From Reyranella sp. CPCC 100927 (GTDB taxonomy: Bacteria; Pseudomonadota; Alphaproteobacteria; Reyranellales; Reyranellaceae): a stretch of 64,000 bases of DNA. The notes beneath the pieces were generated by a model. It saw only the letters and a program-made list of their open reading frames with translations, was not told the DNA's origin and did no database searches. The stretch is from assembly GCF_007859315.1 (NCBI RefSeq), contig NZ_VOHA01000008.1:248001-312000 (forward strand), in the 5' to 3' direction. Below, in pieces: positions 1-8,894 of the stretch. Position 1 is the first letter of the stretch. Every line of letters begins with the position of its first letter. The position numbers and the translations under genes were made by a program.

Positions 1-1
1 C

Positions 2-1090
2 ACCGTGAAGCAATGGCCCGAGGTCGCATTCGTGATCCCGCGCACCCGCGCCATTGCCGCCAGCATGGACCTCCTGAAGCCGGGCGGGCCGGTGGTCAAT
101 GTCGAGATGGTCCCGACGGCGCCGGGCGACCCCGTGCTCAAGGACCACCTGCCCTACCCGTCATGCACGGCCGCACCCGACGAGGATCCGCGGATCGTGT
201 GCGCGGGCGAGGTGCATCCGCGCATGCAGGCCGGGCGAATAGACCCGGCGGATCCAGCGCCGGCGCGGGGGCGCGACATCTCCGTCGTGCTCTCCGCCTC
301 GGCCGCGCGCAAGGCGGGCAGCGTCGTGGCGCGCGACGTCATCGCCGGTATCGTCGGTCGGGCGGTCGACGGCCGCCAGGAGAATGTGCGCATCACCGTG
401 CGCGTGATCGCGGTCCTGCCCGAAGCCGCCTGGGGTCGCGACGCGGTCTTCGTGCCGCTGGATCTGCTCGACGCCACCGAGTCCTTCCGCGACGGCTTCG
501 CCGAGCCGGCGCTGGCGGCCGAGGGCAATCCGCGGCCCGAAGGCGAACGGCTCTATGCCGGCTTCCGCCTCTATGGCCGCACGATCTACGACATTCCCCG
601 GCTGCGCGATCGGCTGCTGGCCGAGAAGACCGAGGTCTCGACGCGGGCCGCCGAGGTCGAGCAGCTGATGTCGCTGGACCGCAACCTGGGCCTGCTGTTC
701 TGGCTGATCGCCGGCATCGGCACGGCCGGGTTCCTGCTGTCGCTGGGCGTCAGCCTGTGGGGCGCCGTCGAGCGCAAGCGCCGCGACCTCGCCACCTTGC
801 GCCTGCTGGGCTTCCGCACGCGGGCCACGGTGATCTTCCCGGTCGTGCAGGCGGCCGTCGTCGCCATGGTGGGCAGCGCGCTGGCCATGGGCGTGTTTGC
901 CGTGGTGGCGGGTGTGATCAACCGCCACTTTGCCGGCAGCCTGGATATCGGTGAAACCGCCTGCCGGCTGTTGCCGGTCCATGCCGCCGCCGCCATCGGC
1001 ACCACCCTGATCTGCGCCCTCGCCGCGTCGGCGTTGGCCGGTGCGCGCGTCGCCCGCATCGATCCGTCCGAGGGCCTGCGAGAGGTGTGA
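2..1090 (+). CDS. FtsX/MacB-type ABC transporter permease, 5' end outside the window
   Basis: The open frame runs in from the left edge, so the true start is not visible. The visible 362 residues begin with a soluble, MacB-like periplasmic domain (about residues 1-220). They end with an FtsX permease domain: a membrane segment near 230-255, a charged ERKRRDLATLRLLG loop typical of FtsX coupling helices, and two further membrane segments near 275-300 and 320-345. Proteins of this family work with an ATPase, usually encoded next door, to move lipoproteins or drugs or to signal across the inner membrane. No ATPase lies downstream, so the partner would be upstream of the window. The substrate cannot be told from this fragment. 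Confidence 0.8.
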   Translation, partial: TVKQWPEVAFVIPRTRAIAASMDLLKPGGPVVNVEMVPTAPGDPVLKDHLPYPSCTAAPDEDPRIVCAGEVHPRMQAGRIDPADPAPARGRDISVVLSASAARKAGSVVARDVIAGIVGRAVDGRQENVRITVRVIAVLPEAAWGRDAVFVPLDLLDATESFRDGFAEPALAAEGNPRPEGERLYAGFRLYGRTIYDIPRLRDRLLAEKTEVSTRAAEVEQLMSLDRNLGLLFWLIAGIGTAGFLLSLGVSLWGAVERKRRDLATLRLLGFRTRATVIFPVVQAAVVAMVGSALAMGVFAVVAGVINRHFAGSLDIGETACRLLPVHAAAAIGTTLICALAASALAGARVARIDPSEGLREV

Positions 1091-1099
1091 CGGGGCTGT

Positions 1100-1128
1100 T
1101 TGTGGTCGCGCGCGAATTCCAGTATAGG
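1100..1128 (+). promoter_or_regulatory. Candidate sigma70-type promoter of the nucleotide-sugar dehydrogenase gene
   Basis: TTGTGG at 1100-1105 and TATAGG at 1123-1128 are separated by 17 bases, in the short gap between the permease stop and the dehydrogenase gene. A start of transcription a few bases after 1128 would leave a short leader holding the ribosome site GGTGAGG before the ATG at 1167. Found by eye only. Confidence 0.4.
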
Positions 1129-1166
1129 CGCGCTTCCGCCGGCCAGTGCCACGCGGTGAGGATGCC

Positions 1167-2453
1167 ATGGGTCATAATCGACGCATTTCCGTGATCGGGC
1201 TGGGTTATGTCGGATTGCCGGTAGCGGCGGCCTTCGCGCGCGCCGGCGTGCCGACGGTCGGCTTCGACATCTCGGCCGAACGGGTCGCCGAGCTCAGGGC
1301 CGGACACGACCGCACCCATGAGGTCGATGTCGCCGACCTGAAGCTGCCGGGCCTCGTGTTCACCACCGATCCTGTAGATCTGAAAACGGCCGACTTCCAT
1401 ATCGTCACCGTGCCGACACCCACGGACGCCTCGAACCGGCCCGACCTGTCGCCCTTGCACAAGGCATCGCAGACCGTCGGCCGGCAGCTGAAAAAGGGCG
1501 ACATCGTCGTCTATGAATCGACGGTCTATCCCGGCGTGACGGAAACCGAGTGCGTGCCGATCCTGGAGCGCGAGTCGGGGCTGACCTGGAAGACTGATTT
1601 CAACGTCGCCTACTCTCCCGAGCGCATCAATCCCGGCGACCGGCAGCGCCGCTTCGAGACCATCCTCAAGGTCGTCTCGGCCGACACACCGGCGACGCTG
1701 GAGATCGTCGATGCGGTCTACGGCAGCGTGGTGCGCGCCGGCACCTACCGTGCCGCCTCGATCATGGTCGCCGAGGCGGCCAAGGCGGTCGAGAACACGC
1801 AGCGCGACCTCAACATCGCGCTGATCAACGAGCTGGCGCTGATCTTCGACCGGCTGGAGATCGACACGCGGGACGTCCTGGAAGCCGCCGGCACCAAGTG
1901 GAACTTCCTGCCGTTCCGGCCCGGCCTGGTCGGCGGCCACTGCATCGGCGTCGATCCCTTCTACCTGACCCATGTCGCCGAGCAGGTGGGCTACAATTCG
2001 CGCGTGATCCTGGCCGGCCGGCGCGTCAATGACGGCATGGGCCTCTACGTCGCCAACCGCGTCGTGCGTAACCTCATGCGCCGCGGCTGGAACGGGCGGC
2101 CGGTCGTCACCGTCCTGGGCATGACGTTCAAGGAGAACGTGCCGGATGTGCGCAACACGCGGGTCGCCGATATCGTGCGCGAGCTGCGCAATTTCGGCAT
2201 CCTGGCGCAGGTGCATGACCCCGAGGCCGACGCCGATGACGTGCGCCGGACGTACGGGTTCGAGCTGAAGACGCTGGACGCCCTGGCGCCGGCCGATGCC
2301 GTCGTGCTGGCGGTCGCGCACAAGACCTTCGTCGATGCCGGCTGGAGCCTGGTGCGCCGGCTGCTCAAGAACGAAAGCGGCTACGTCGCCGACGTCCAGG
2401 GCGTGCTCGACCGCAACACCCGCCCGGCCGACATCACGCTGTGGCGGCTATGA
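1167..2453 (+). CDS. Nucleotide-sugar dehydrogenase (UDP-HexNAc 6-dehydrogenase, TviB/WbpA type)
   Basis: This 428-residue NAD enzyme should oxidise C6 of a UDP-sugar, most likely a UDP-N-acetylhexosamine, to the uronic acid for capsule or O-antigen synthesis. The Rossmann motif GLGYVG is at residues 11-16. PTPTD and SPERINPGD follow, and the catalytic cysteine lies in GGHCIGVDP (Cys259). The motif order and length match the UDP-glucose/GDP-mannose dehydrogenase family. KWNFLPFRPG just before the cysteine is typical of the TviB branch. An in-frame GTG lies at 1146, but the ATG at 1167 has a GGTGAGG ribosome site at the right distance and starts directly before the Rossmann strand. It is convergent with the next gene. 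The exact sugar is inferred. Confidence 0.9.
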   Translation: MGHNRRISVIGLGYVGLPVAAAFARAGVPTVGFDISAERVAELRAGHDRTHEVDVADLKLPGLVFTTDPVDLKTADFHIVTVPTPTDASNRPDLSPLHKASQTVGRQLKKGDIVVYESTVYPGVTETECVPILERESGLTWKTDFNVAYSPERINPGDRQRRFETILKVVSADTPATLEIVDAVYGSVVRAGTYRAASIMVAEAAKAVENTQRDLNIALINELALIFDRLEIDTRDVLEAAGTKWNFLPFRPGLVGGHCIGVDPFYLTHVAEQVGYNSRVILAGRRVNDGMGLYVANRVVRNLMRRGWNGRPVVTVLGMTFKENVPDVRNTRVADIVRELRNFGILAQVHDPEADADDVRRTYGFELKTLDALAPADAVVLAVAHKTFVDAGWSLVRRLLKNESGYVADVQGVLDRNTRPADITLWRL

Positions 2454-2471
2454 CGGGCACCGGATCGCGCC

Positions 2472-3203
2472 TCACTTGATGGCGACGAAGCCTTCGAAGC
2501 AGATGAACTTCATGATCGTCATGATGTCCTGGAAGCCGGCCCGCTTCAGCATGTCGACGTTACCTTGCGTCGAGAACGGCTCCATGATGCCCTTCAGGCT
2601 GCGCGCCTTGGACACGATCTCCTCGGCGTCGTAACCCTGCTTCAGCTTGTAGTCGTAGGAATACATCGCCGTCACGATATCCTGAAACCGTGCATCCGGC
2701 CCGCGCACCTTCTCGAACAGGATGAGGGCACCGCCCCACTGCAGAGCCTTGTAGATCCGGTCGATCAGCTCCTGGCGGCGACTGGGGCGAATGAACTGAA
2801 CGGTGTAGTAGGCGACGACGAGATCACACGGCTGAAGGTCGACCTGGCTCACGTCGTCGGCGACGAAGCTCACGTTCTTCAAGCCGAGTTGCGTTCGCTT
2901 CGCTTCCGCCTTGGCGACCATGTCGGGTTCGATGTCGACACCGATGTAACGTGCCGTGGGCTTGCCGGCCTGATGCTGGGCAAGCGCCATCGTCAGGGTG
3001 CCTGTCGAACAACCCAACTCGTACACAAGCGAATCGGGTTTGACGAAAAAATCGGAGAGGCCGCAGATAAGTTCGTGTCCCTGTTCGTACAGCGGCACCG
3101 ACTTGGATACGTGATCGTCAAAGGTATCCGCGACGCTGCCGGCAAACGACCAGTTCGCGTTCTCAGCGCTGATGCCGTCGCCGACCGAACCTATTCTGCT
3201 CAT
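2472..3203 (-). CDS. CmoA-like class I SAM-dependent methyltransferase
   Basis: A 243-residue protein with the SAM-binding motif YELGCSTGT at residues 61-69, an acidic strand-2 end (VDIEPDM), and a general layout close to CmoA. CmoA-like signatures include an N-terminal segment ending in SVPLYEQ, the VQFIRPSRRQELIDRIY block, GGALILFEK, and a tail near GF..F.CFEGFVAIK. CmoA itself makes carboxy-SAM for tRNA wobble uridine modification. Here the gene sits in a polysaccharide locus without CmoB, so methylation of a sugar or another small molecule is equally possible. The chosen ATG at 3203 removes a poorly conserved 18-residue extension. It is probably transcribed separately from the amidotransferase gene, since about 210 bases lie between them. 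Confidence 0.75.
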   Translation of the reverse strand: MSRIGSVGDGISAENANWSFAGSVADTFDDHVSKSVPLYEQGHELICGLSDFFVKPDSLVYELGCSTGTLTMALAQHQAGKPTARYIGVDIEPDMVAKAEAKRTQLGLKNVSFVADDVSQVDLQPCDLVVAYYTVQFIRPSRRQELIDRIYKALQWGGALILFEKVRGPDARFQDIVTAMYSYDYKLKQGYDAEEIVSKARSLKGIMEPFSTQGNVDMLKRAGFQDIMTIMKFICFEGFVAIK

Positions 3204-3412
3204 GGTCCAGGTACTCTTACTAGTTGTGTCGTCCGAGAATACTATCATTCGAGGCAATTTGATGCCTGCGATCGCACGATCCCGTGAGAATAAGAAGCCA
3301 CTCCAATGAAAAAACTGACGGCCTCGTGCGGCAGTCGCGCGAAAAGCGATGGGCTGGCATGCGAAAGCCAGCAGCGGCGATAGCAGGCGACGTTGTGCGT
3401 CGTCACGCCACG

Positions 3413-5347
3413 CTAGATTGGCCGGACGCTCATCCGCTGGCTGCCCGGTGAACTCGCCGCAGCCGTTTTCGGCCGCACCTCCATCGCAGGAACGGCCGGC
3501 AGGCGCATTGACGATGCGTCGTCGGTCACAGGGGCGCCATCCAGGTCGGTCGCTGCGATGCCAGCGGCCGTCAGCATCGACGACAACGGCGATACATCCG
3601 CCTCGATATGCCGGCGATGGAAGAGTTCCAGATTGACGAAGCGAATGATGTCGCGGCGACTGGGCGCCGACGGGAACGGCAAGAATGAGCCGATGTGGAA
3701 GTTGTCGAGGCGCCAGAACGCCGGATCTGCCATCGCCATCGAATAGTTGCGCGTTCCTTCCTTCTTGCGGTTGATCGACGGGCCGATCTCGCGTGACGCC
3801 AGATCGCGCAGGATCCGTTTGCCGAACTGGCCGGAGTCGTCCGTGGCCGCGCGCAGACCAAGAGGAAGGTTCAGCGAGAAACGGATGAGATCCATATCAA
3901 GCATGGGGTTGCGCAACTCGACCGACGCCATCATCGAATAGGCATCGCTGTGCGGCAGGTTGCACGACTGGAGAAAGCTTGTCGTGTCGTGCAGCAGGAT
4001 GGCGTGCCCGACACGCTCGTTATTGACGCCGGCATGAACCAGATGGGCCAGGATCTCCTGCCTGACGGCCGTTTCACGGGCTTCGTGTGCAATGGCCGGG
4101 CGCGTGCAATAGAACGGGCTGTCCGGATCCAGCCCGACCAGCGGCCCCAGGGTCGTCTCCTCGGCGCTGGCGAGCAATGTCCGGTAATGCTTGTAGCCAC
4201 CCAGGTACTCGTCGGCGCAATCGCCGCCCAGCAGCACGATGACTCCGTTGCGGCGCGCATCGACGCACAGCCGATGCATCGGCGGCCCACCGCCCCAGCG
4301 CGAGGGCGCCGCCGCGTAGTCGATAAAGGCCTGCAGTTCGGGCAAATACGTGCGGGGACTCTGCAGGCTGAAATAGCAATTGGCCGGCCGCCGCTCCAGC
4401 AGGCCCGGCACGACAGCGAGGGGAATCTCCTCGATTCCGGGCGACAGTTTCGTGAACACCGTCAGCGGGTTGGCCAGGCGCTGCGCGTACCAATAGACCA
4501 TGCTGGAGTCCAACCCGCCCGAGAGCAGAACACCCGCCGGCACGTCGGCGACAAGATGGCGCCGAACGGCCTGTTCCCATAGGCTCCCGAACTCGTCCAG
4601 CAGATCCGCGTACGGCCGCGCCGCGTTGCGCGCAAGGTGGTCGCCGTCGACCAGTTCCCACGGCGCGAAGTAGCGCCGAACGACCGGCGCGCCCTTATCG
4701 ATGACGAGCATATGGCCGGCCGGCAACATATTCAGTCCGGCGAAGAAGCTGGTCTCCGCCCCGAACATGCCGCGGGTTCCCTCGCTGCCGCCGATCGACA
4801 GGTAGACCTGATAGGCATCGAGATCCGGGCCGACCGCGTTGCGCAGGGTGTTCAGGCTGCGCTGGTCGGATGCGATACCGATCTGCTCGCCGTCGGCGAA
4901 CCAGTACAGCGGCTTCTGGCCAAAATGATCGCGTACGGCGATGACGCGATCGGTCTGCGTGTCCAGCAGGACGAAGGCAAACATGCCCCTGACTGCCGCC
5001 AGGGCCGCTTCCAGGCCCCGGTGGAGAATCAACTCCAGCAGGACCTCGGTGTCCGAATGGCTGCGAAAGACGACGCCTTGCTGGACAAGAGCGGTACGCA
5101 ACTCGAGGTAGTTGTAGATCTCGCCGTTGAAGGCCAGCACGTGCCGGCCGGTTCGATCGGTGAACGGCTGCATCGCCGCGGCCGAAAGATCGATGATGGC
5201 CAACCGGCTGAACCCTACCGCCCAGCCCCGGCCGGTGGCCGAGGCTTCGGCATCCGGTCCCCGCTCCCTGACGTAGCCCAGCGCCTTGGTCCACGCAGAC
5301 GCATCAAGCAGCGGACTGCCGTGCCGCCAGAAGATTATTCCACACAT
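3413..5347 (-). CDS. asnB: Glutamine-dependent amidotransferase, asparagine synthase (AsnB) family
   Basis: This 644-residue protein begins MCGII, so after removal of Met the N-terminal Cys can act as the Ntn-hydrolase nucleophile that frees ammonia from glutamine. The glutaminase half shows GEIYNY and SDTEV. The synthetase half carries the ATP pyrophosphatase loop LSGGLDSS near residue 277. The length fits AsnB. A frame extension upstream (to 5398) is rejected because the Cys must be residue 2. In surface-polysaccharide loci AsnB-like proteins (WbpS type) often amidate sugar uronic acids rather than aspartate. The dehydrogenase at 1167 would supply such a uronic acid, so that role is a fair inference, though true asparagine synthesis cannot be excluded. 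Confidence 0.88.
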   Translation of the reverse strand: MCGIIFWRHGSPLLDASAWTKALGYVRERGPDAEASATGRGWAVGFSRLAIIDLSAAAMQPFTDRTGRHVLAFNGEIYNYLELRTALVQQGVVFRSHSDTEVLLELILHRGLEAALAAVRGMFAFVLLDTQTDRVIAVRDHFGQKPLYWFADGEQIGIASDQRSLNTLRNAVGPDLDAYQVYLSIGGSEGTRGMFGAETSFFAGLNMLPAGHMLVIDKGAPVVRRYFAPWELVDGDHLARNAARPYADLLDEFGSLWEQAVRRHLVADVPAGVLLSGGLDSSMVYWYAQRLANPLTVFTKLSPGIEEIPLAVVPGLLERRPANCYFSLQSPRTYLPELQAFIDYAAAPSRWGGGPPMHRLCVDARRNGVIVLLGGDCADEYLGGYKHYRTLLASAEETTLGPLVGLDPDSPFYCTRPAIAHEARETAVRQEILAHLVHAGVNNERVGHAILLHDTTSFLQSCNLPHSDAYSMMASVELRNPMLDMDLIRFSLNLPLGLRAATDDSGQFGKRILRDLASREIGPSINRKKEGTRNYSMAMADPAFWRLDNFHIGSFLPFPSAPSRRDIIRFVNLELFHRRHIEADVSPLSSMLTAAGIAATDLDGAPVTDDASSMRLPAVPAMEVRPKTAAASSPGSQRMSVRPI

Positions 5348-5968
5348 TGTTTGGTTGACCTCTGGGCAGCAGCGTAAACAGGTGCGCCGGTGCGACAACG
5401 GAACTCTTGTCCTGATACCTCGACGCGCTCACACGTTACCCCCGCCGCGCTGCCCGGCGTCCTGAGTGCCGACTTCCCTGTCACATGAGCCTCTTACTGT
5501 TCGTTTCTCGTGTTTATTCTTGGACTTCAGCCGGCCATCGCGCTCGCCCCTCGACAGACGTCCGTCTACATGATGTCGCTGGGCCAGTTTGACAACGGTA
5601 CGATGCGTTTTCTTGAGTTCATCCGGTCGGACGCCCCTGCTACCGTCCAGGCCTTGACGCTTCTGCTCGGCACCTTGTTTCGGTCAAGAGATCACACAAC
5701 CTATCGGGGTACTGTCAAGTCCATCAATAAAACGTGGTGGCTGACGATCGCCTGACCACTTGAAAGCACGGCGTTTTACCAATAATACCCCTAAGAACCC
5801 TGAGGTTCGCCCGCTAGTTGCATTGCCGCGCAGCAGGTCTGTCTCGCAGACAAAAACCTCCGGGATCGCCGACGATGCGCCTCGATCGGTATCGAGTCGC
5901 CATTACGGGGACATTACGCGCCCCCTTTGCGTATGCCAGGAAGATAGCCAAGGTTAGCGAGGATTATT
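5348..5968. other. Gene-free divergent region between asnB and a methyltransferase gene
   Basis: About 620 bases separate two divergent genes. Two small open frames on the plus strand (5510-5755 and 5760-5957) have no recognisable motif, no good ribosome site and biased composition, so they are not called. The stretch is somewhat AT-richer than its neighbours and contains one good-looking promoter (see 5760-5788). It is the only stretch over 300 bases in the window without a convincing gene and may hold regulation for both transcription units. Confidence 0.5.
5760..5788 (+). promoter_or_regulatory. Candidate sigma70-type promoter upstream of methyltransferase gene
   Basis: TTGAAA at 5760-5765 and TAATAC at 5783-5788 are spaced by exactly 17 bases. 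It lies 181 bases upstream of the GTG start at 5969, which would give a long leader. It is the best -35/-10 match in the gene-free region. Found by eye. Confidence 0.45.
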
Positions 5969-7021
5969 GTGAACGAAGCACTCAAAGTGGCGGGCACCTT
6001 CGAAAAGGACAACGGCGTTCGTCTTCCGGTCTCCGACGACTTCCTTCTTCCGTTTCTGTCGCCCACGTCGCCCGGCAGCCACTATTGGGAAGGGCCGCCG
6101 GCAGGCGCCGCCCTCGACCGCCAGCGCGGCCGCGTCCTGCTTCAGCTTCATCAGATTCTGGACCTGCTGCAGCGCTCGGGTGTCGACCTGGCGGGCAAGT
6201 CGCTGCTGGATATCGGCACCGGCAACGGCATGATCCCGCGCCTGATCCTCGAATTCTCGGGACTGAGCAAGGCGGTCGGCGTTGACCCCTATCTCGACGG
6301 CGAGCACAGGAGCAGCTGGCAACCGCATGATCGGGATGCCCTGTTCCGCGAGCTCGCTGACTACATCGCCCAGGAGTCGCCCGGCGAACTGGACTTCAAC
6401 CGCTACAGTCACCTGACCGGCTTCGAGAATTTCACGCTGCGTCCCGGCCGGGTCGCCTACACGCGCGGCGGCGCCAAGCAGTTCCGCTTCGCCCAGCTCG
6501 GCGCTCACGACCTTGCGCAATTGAACGAAACGTTCGACGTCCTCTATTGCAAGGCGATCGACCACATCAGCGACTGGGACGGCATCTTCCGCGCCGCGCG
6601 CGGCGTGACGCACGACGGTTCGCTCTTCGTCATCAAGCACTTTTCGTTCTTCGCTTACCTCGGTCCCCACCGCTATGCGACCACCAACATCCCGTGGGGC
6701 CACCTGCTGTTGAGCGACGGCGAATACCGGCGTTTCGCCGCCGAGTTTCACGGCCATCGCGCCGAAGAAATGTGCCGTTTCTACTTCTCAGGCCTCTGCT
6801 ATCCGCGCAATACGATGCATCAGCTCACGGAAATCGCCCGGCGGAACGGCTTCGTCCTGCAGGTGTCGATCAACGAGCCGATGCGGCACGCGCACCGAAT
6901 CCAGAACTTCGTCGATCTCGTCCCGGATTTCTGGAGCATCGTCCGCACCAATCATCCATCAGCCACGGCCGATGAGATGCTGTCGGGGCGCTATCACTTC
7001 GCCTTCCGCCGCGTCGCCTGA
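5969..7021 (+). CDS. Class I SAM-dependent methyltransferase, surface-glycan locus
   Basis: A 350-residue protein. The glycine-rich SAM loop is LLDIGTGNGM near residues 79-88, followed by an acidic end of strand 2 (VGVDPYLDGEH). A later strand (FDVLYCKAIDHISDW) and GSLFVIKHFSFF fit the Rossmann-like methyltransferase fold. The start is a GTG preceded by AGCGAGG. It is alone on the plus strand amid minus-strand glycan genes, so it may have its own regulation. The target is unknown; methylation of a sugar in the surface polymer is the simplest reading from context. Confidence 0.75.
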   Translation: MNEALKVAGTFEKDNGVRLPVSDDFLLPFLSPTSPGSHYWEGPPAGAALDRQRGRVLLQLHQILDLLQRSGVDLAGKSLLDIGTGNGMIPRLILEFSGLSKAVGVDPYLDGEHRSSWQPHDRDALFRELADYIAQESPGELDFNRYSHLTGFENFTLRPGRVAYTRGGAKQFRFAQLGAHDLAQLNETFDVLYCKAIDHISDWDGIFRAARGVTHDGSLFVIKHFSFFAYLGPHRYATTNIPWGHLLLSDGEYRRFAAEFHGHRAEEMCRFYFSGLCYPRNTMHQLTEIARRNGFVLQVSINEPMRHAHRIQNFVDLVPDFWSIVRTNHPSATADEMLSGRYHFAFRRVA

Positions 7022-7028
7022 CGCGGCG

Positions 7029-7976
7029 CTATCCGTCGGCACGCAGCGGCAGGTCGTTGGTGTCCAGGCGAGGCAACAGCAATGGGTCGTGGCGGCCGAC
7101 ATCGGCCACCGCGACTTCCGTGGTCAGGCCGGCGACACACCCTCGCCGCCGCAAGCGATCCAGCAACGCCGGGTTCTGACCGCCGTAGGGATAGCACATG
7201 ATCCAGTTCCCGGTCGGCGCGCCGACGCTTTCCAGGAACGCCAAGGACAGATCCAGCTCGCGGTCCTGCTCATCGCCTGTCAGCGTGTCGAGCCAGCGAT
7301 GGCTGTAGCTGTGCGAGCCGACATACATGCCGTTGTCGACCATCTCGGTGATCTCGTGCGCGCGGAGATAGAACGCGTTCGACAGGGCGGCTTCATCGTG
7401 ACCGGAAAGCTTGCGAAACAACCAGTCGACGGCGGCCGCCCGGGCGACGTCCGGTAGACCCTTCTGCAGCACGCGTTTGACGAACACGATCTCGGCCGGA
7501 TCGAACCGGGACGCCTTGGCGTAGGCCGCCTTGTACGAGGCGACAGGCTGAAGCGAAAAAGTCGCCGCATTCGCCTCGAGCCAGCCACACAGCTGCCGGG
7601 CGACCTCGCTCGGCCCGACCGGCGATGTCAGGGTGAAGTGGATCTTGTGGACATCGAGCACGTTGGGCTCGGCAACTGGGCGGGCGGGCGGAAAGAAGAA
7701 TCCGCAGAGACCGCGCTCGCGCAGCGCCTTGAAGACCACCGAGTAGTGAATGCGATAGCCGTCATCGAACGTGAGCATGCAGGCGTTGGCCGGCAACGTG
7801 CTGCTTCCGTTCACGGCATCGGTGAACTGCTCCGGCGTGATGATCGCGAAGTGCCGCTCGAGGTAATCCAGCTGGCCCTGGAACTCGTCATAGGTGCGGC
7901 CGACCAGCTTCACGAACCCCTGCCCGGCGGGTTCATGAACATAGTGATACATGATGATGGTCAGGCGTCCGCTCAC
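7029..7976 (-). CDS. Polysaccharide deacetylase family protein
   Basis: A 315-residue NodB-type carbohydrate esterase 4 protein. Motif 1 TFDDGY (residues 69-74) supplies the catalytic base and a metal-binding Asp. Motif 2 SHSYSH near residue 220 supplies the two metal histidines. YPYGG later resembles motif 3. These enzymes remove N- or O-acetyl groups from GlcNAc-type sugars using a divalent metal. There is no signal peptide, so action on a cytoplasmic or lipid-linked sugar is more likely than action on finished polymer. The start is a GTG; an internal ATG at residue 9 is an alternative. It follows the next upstream methyltransferase gene by 11 bases, suggesting one operon. Confidence 0.85.
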   Translation of the reverse strand: MSGRLTIIMYHYVHEPAGQGFVKLVGRTYDEFQGQLDYLERHFAIITPEQFTDAVNGSSTLPANACMLTFDDGYRIHYSVVFKALRERGLCGFFFPPARPVAEPNVLDVHKIHFTLTSPVGPSEVARQLCGWLEANAATFSLQPVASYKAAYAKASRFDPAEIVFVKRVLQKGLPDVARAAAVDWLFRKLSGHDEAALSNAFYLRAHEITEMVDNGMYVGSHSYSHRWLDTLTGDEQDRELDLSLAFLESVGAPTGNWIMCYPYGGQNPALLDRLRRRGCVAGLTTEVAVADVGRHDPLLLPRLDTNDLPLRADG

Positions 7977-7987
7977 GGCCCGTCACC

Positions 7988-8887
7988 CTATGCCGGCTTG
8001 CGCACGTCCAGAACGAAGGTCGTGCACTGCGGCAGCAGCCGGTGATCCGACCGGCGCGCGCGGTAGACGACCTCTGAGAAGCCGGCGTGCAGTTGCGGGT
8101 CATCCTTCGCCACGGCCGGCGGCAGCGCATGATAGTGGGCCCCGTAGACGGCCGCCGGTGTAAAGCCGTGGCTGCGCAGCAGCTGCGACAGTTCGCCCGG
8201 CGTATACTGGTAGCGTACCGAAACGGTCACCCCCGTTTCCGGGTGTCTTTCCGGTTGGGGGTAGGCCCTGGCGATCTTTTCCGCAGCCGAAAGGGCACCA
8301 GCACCATCTGCCGCCATGGCGATCACCTCGGCCTCGGTCATCATGTCATCGAGCACGCCGAGCTTGCGCTCCATGTCGGTGAACGCGTTGAGCGAGAAGG
8401 CATTGAACAACCGGTTGCGCGATCCCACGACGAACGCGCCGCCCGGCGCCAACAGTCTGAATACGGTCCGACACAGATCGACGAGCTGGTCGAACGAAAT
8501 GTACTCGATCAACCCCTGGGCGCTGATCAGGTCATATGTTTCGCCCTGAGGGTCGAAATCGAACACCGAGACATGCTGGAACCGAGCCCGCTCCAGACCC
8601 GCCGCGGCGCGCGTCGTTTCGCAGATCCGGATCATATCCGCCGCGAAGTCGATGCCGACGGCGTCGATGCCACGCCGCGCGATGTCGAGCACCAGATCGC
8701 CTGTGCCGCAACCGATATCCAGGACCCGCTTCGGCGCCGGAAGCGATGCCAAGACGTCCAGCGCAATGCCATTGCGCTGGGCGATGATGTTGACGCGCGC
8801 CGGCATCGTCCCCGACCCCTTGCGCTTCCAGTCCTCGGCAAATCGGTCGAAATAGTGCTGCGTTTCCGCTTGCTGTCCGCGCTCCAT
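7988..8887 (-). CDS. Class I SAM-dependent methyltransferase
   Basis: A 299-residue protein with a clear SAM loop VLDIGCGTGD at residues 55-64, followed by GIDFAADM and later GAFVVGSRN. A much longer frame continues upstream inside the neighbouring gene, but the ATG at 8887 is where family similarity begins (N-terminal HYFDRFAEDW, usual in small-molecule and sugar methyltransferases). It sits between the deacetylase gene and the surface-carbohydrate gene with gaps of 11 and 7 bases, so it is very likely co-transcribed with both. A glycan or lipid-carrier substrate is inferred from location only. Confidence 0.85.
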   Translation of the reverse strand: MERGQQAETQHYFDRFAEDWKRKGSGTMPARVNIIAQRNGIALDVLASLPAPKRVLDIGCGTGDLVLDIARRGIDAVGIDFAADMIRICETTRAAAGLERARFQHVSVFDFDPQGETYDLISAQGLIEYISFDQLVDLCRTVFRLLAPGGAFVVGSRNRLFNAFSLNAFTDMERKLGVLDDMMTEAEVIAMAADGAGALSAAEKIARAYPQPERHPETGVTVSVRYQYTPGELSQLLRSHGFTPAAVYGAHYHALPPAVAKDDPQLHAGFSEVVYRARRSDHRLLPQCTTFVLDVRKPA

Positions 8888-8894
8888 CTGCACC

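Noticed and set aside
918-2321. A 467-residue minus-strand frame over the sugar dehydrogenase gene
   Set aside because: It is antisense to a strongly conserved gene and has no family motif.
5510-5957. Two small plus-strand frames in the asnB/methyltransferase gap
   Set aside because: No motif, weak ribosome sites and no family resemblance; treated as non-coding.
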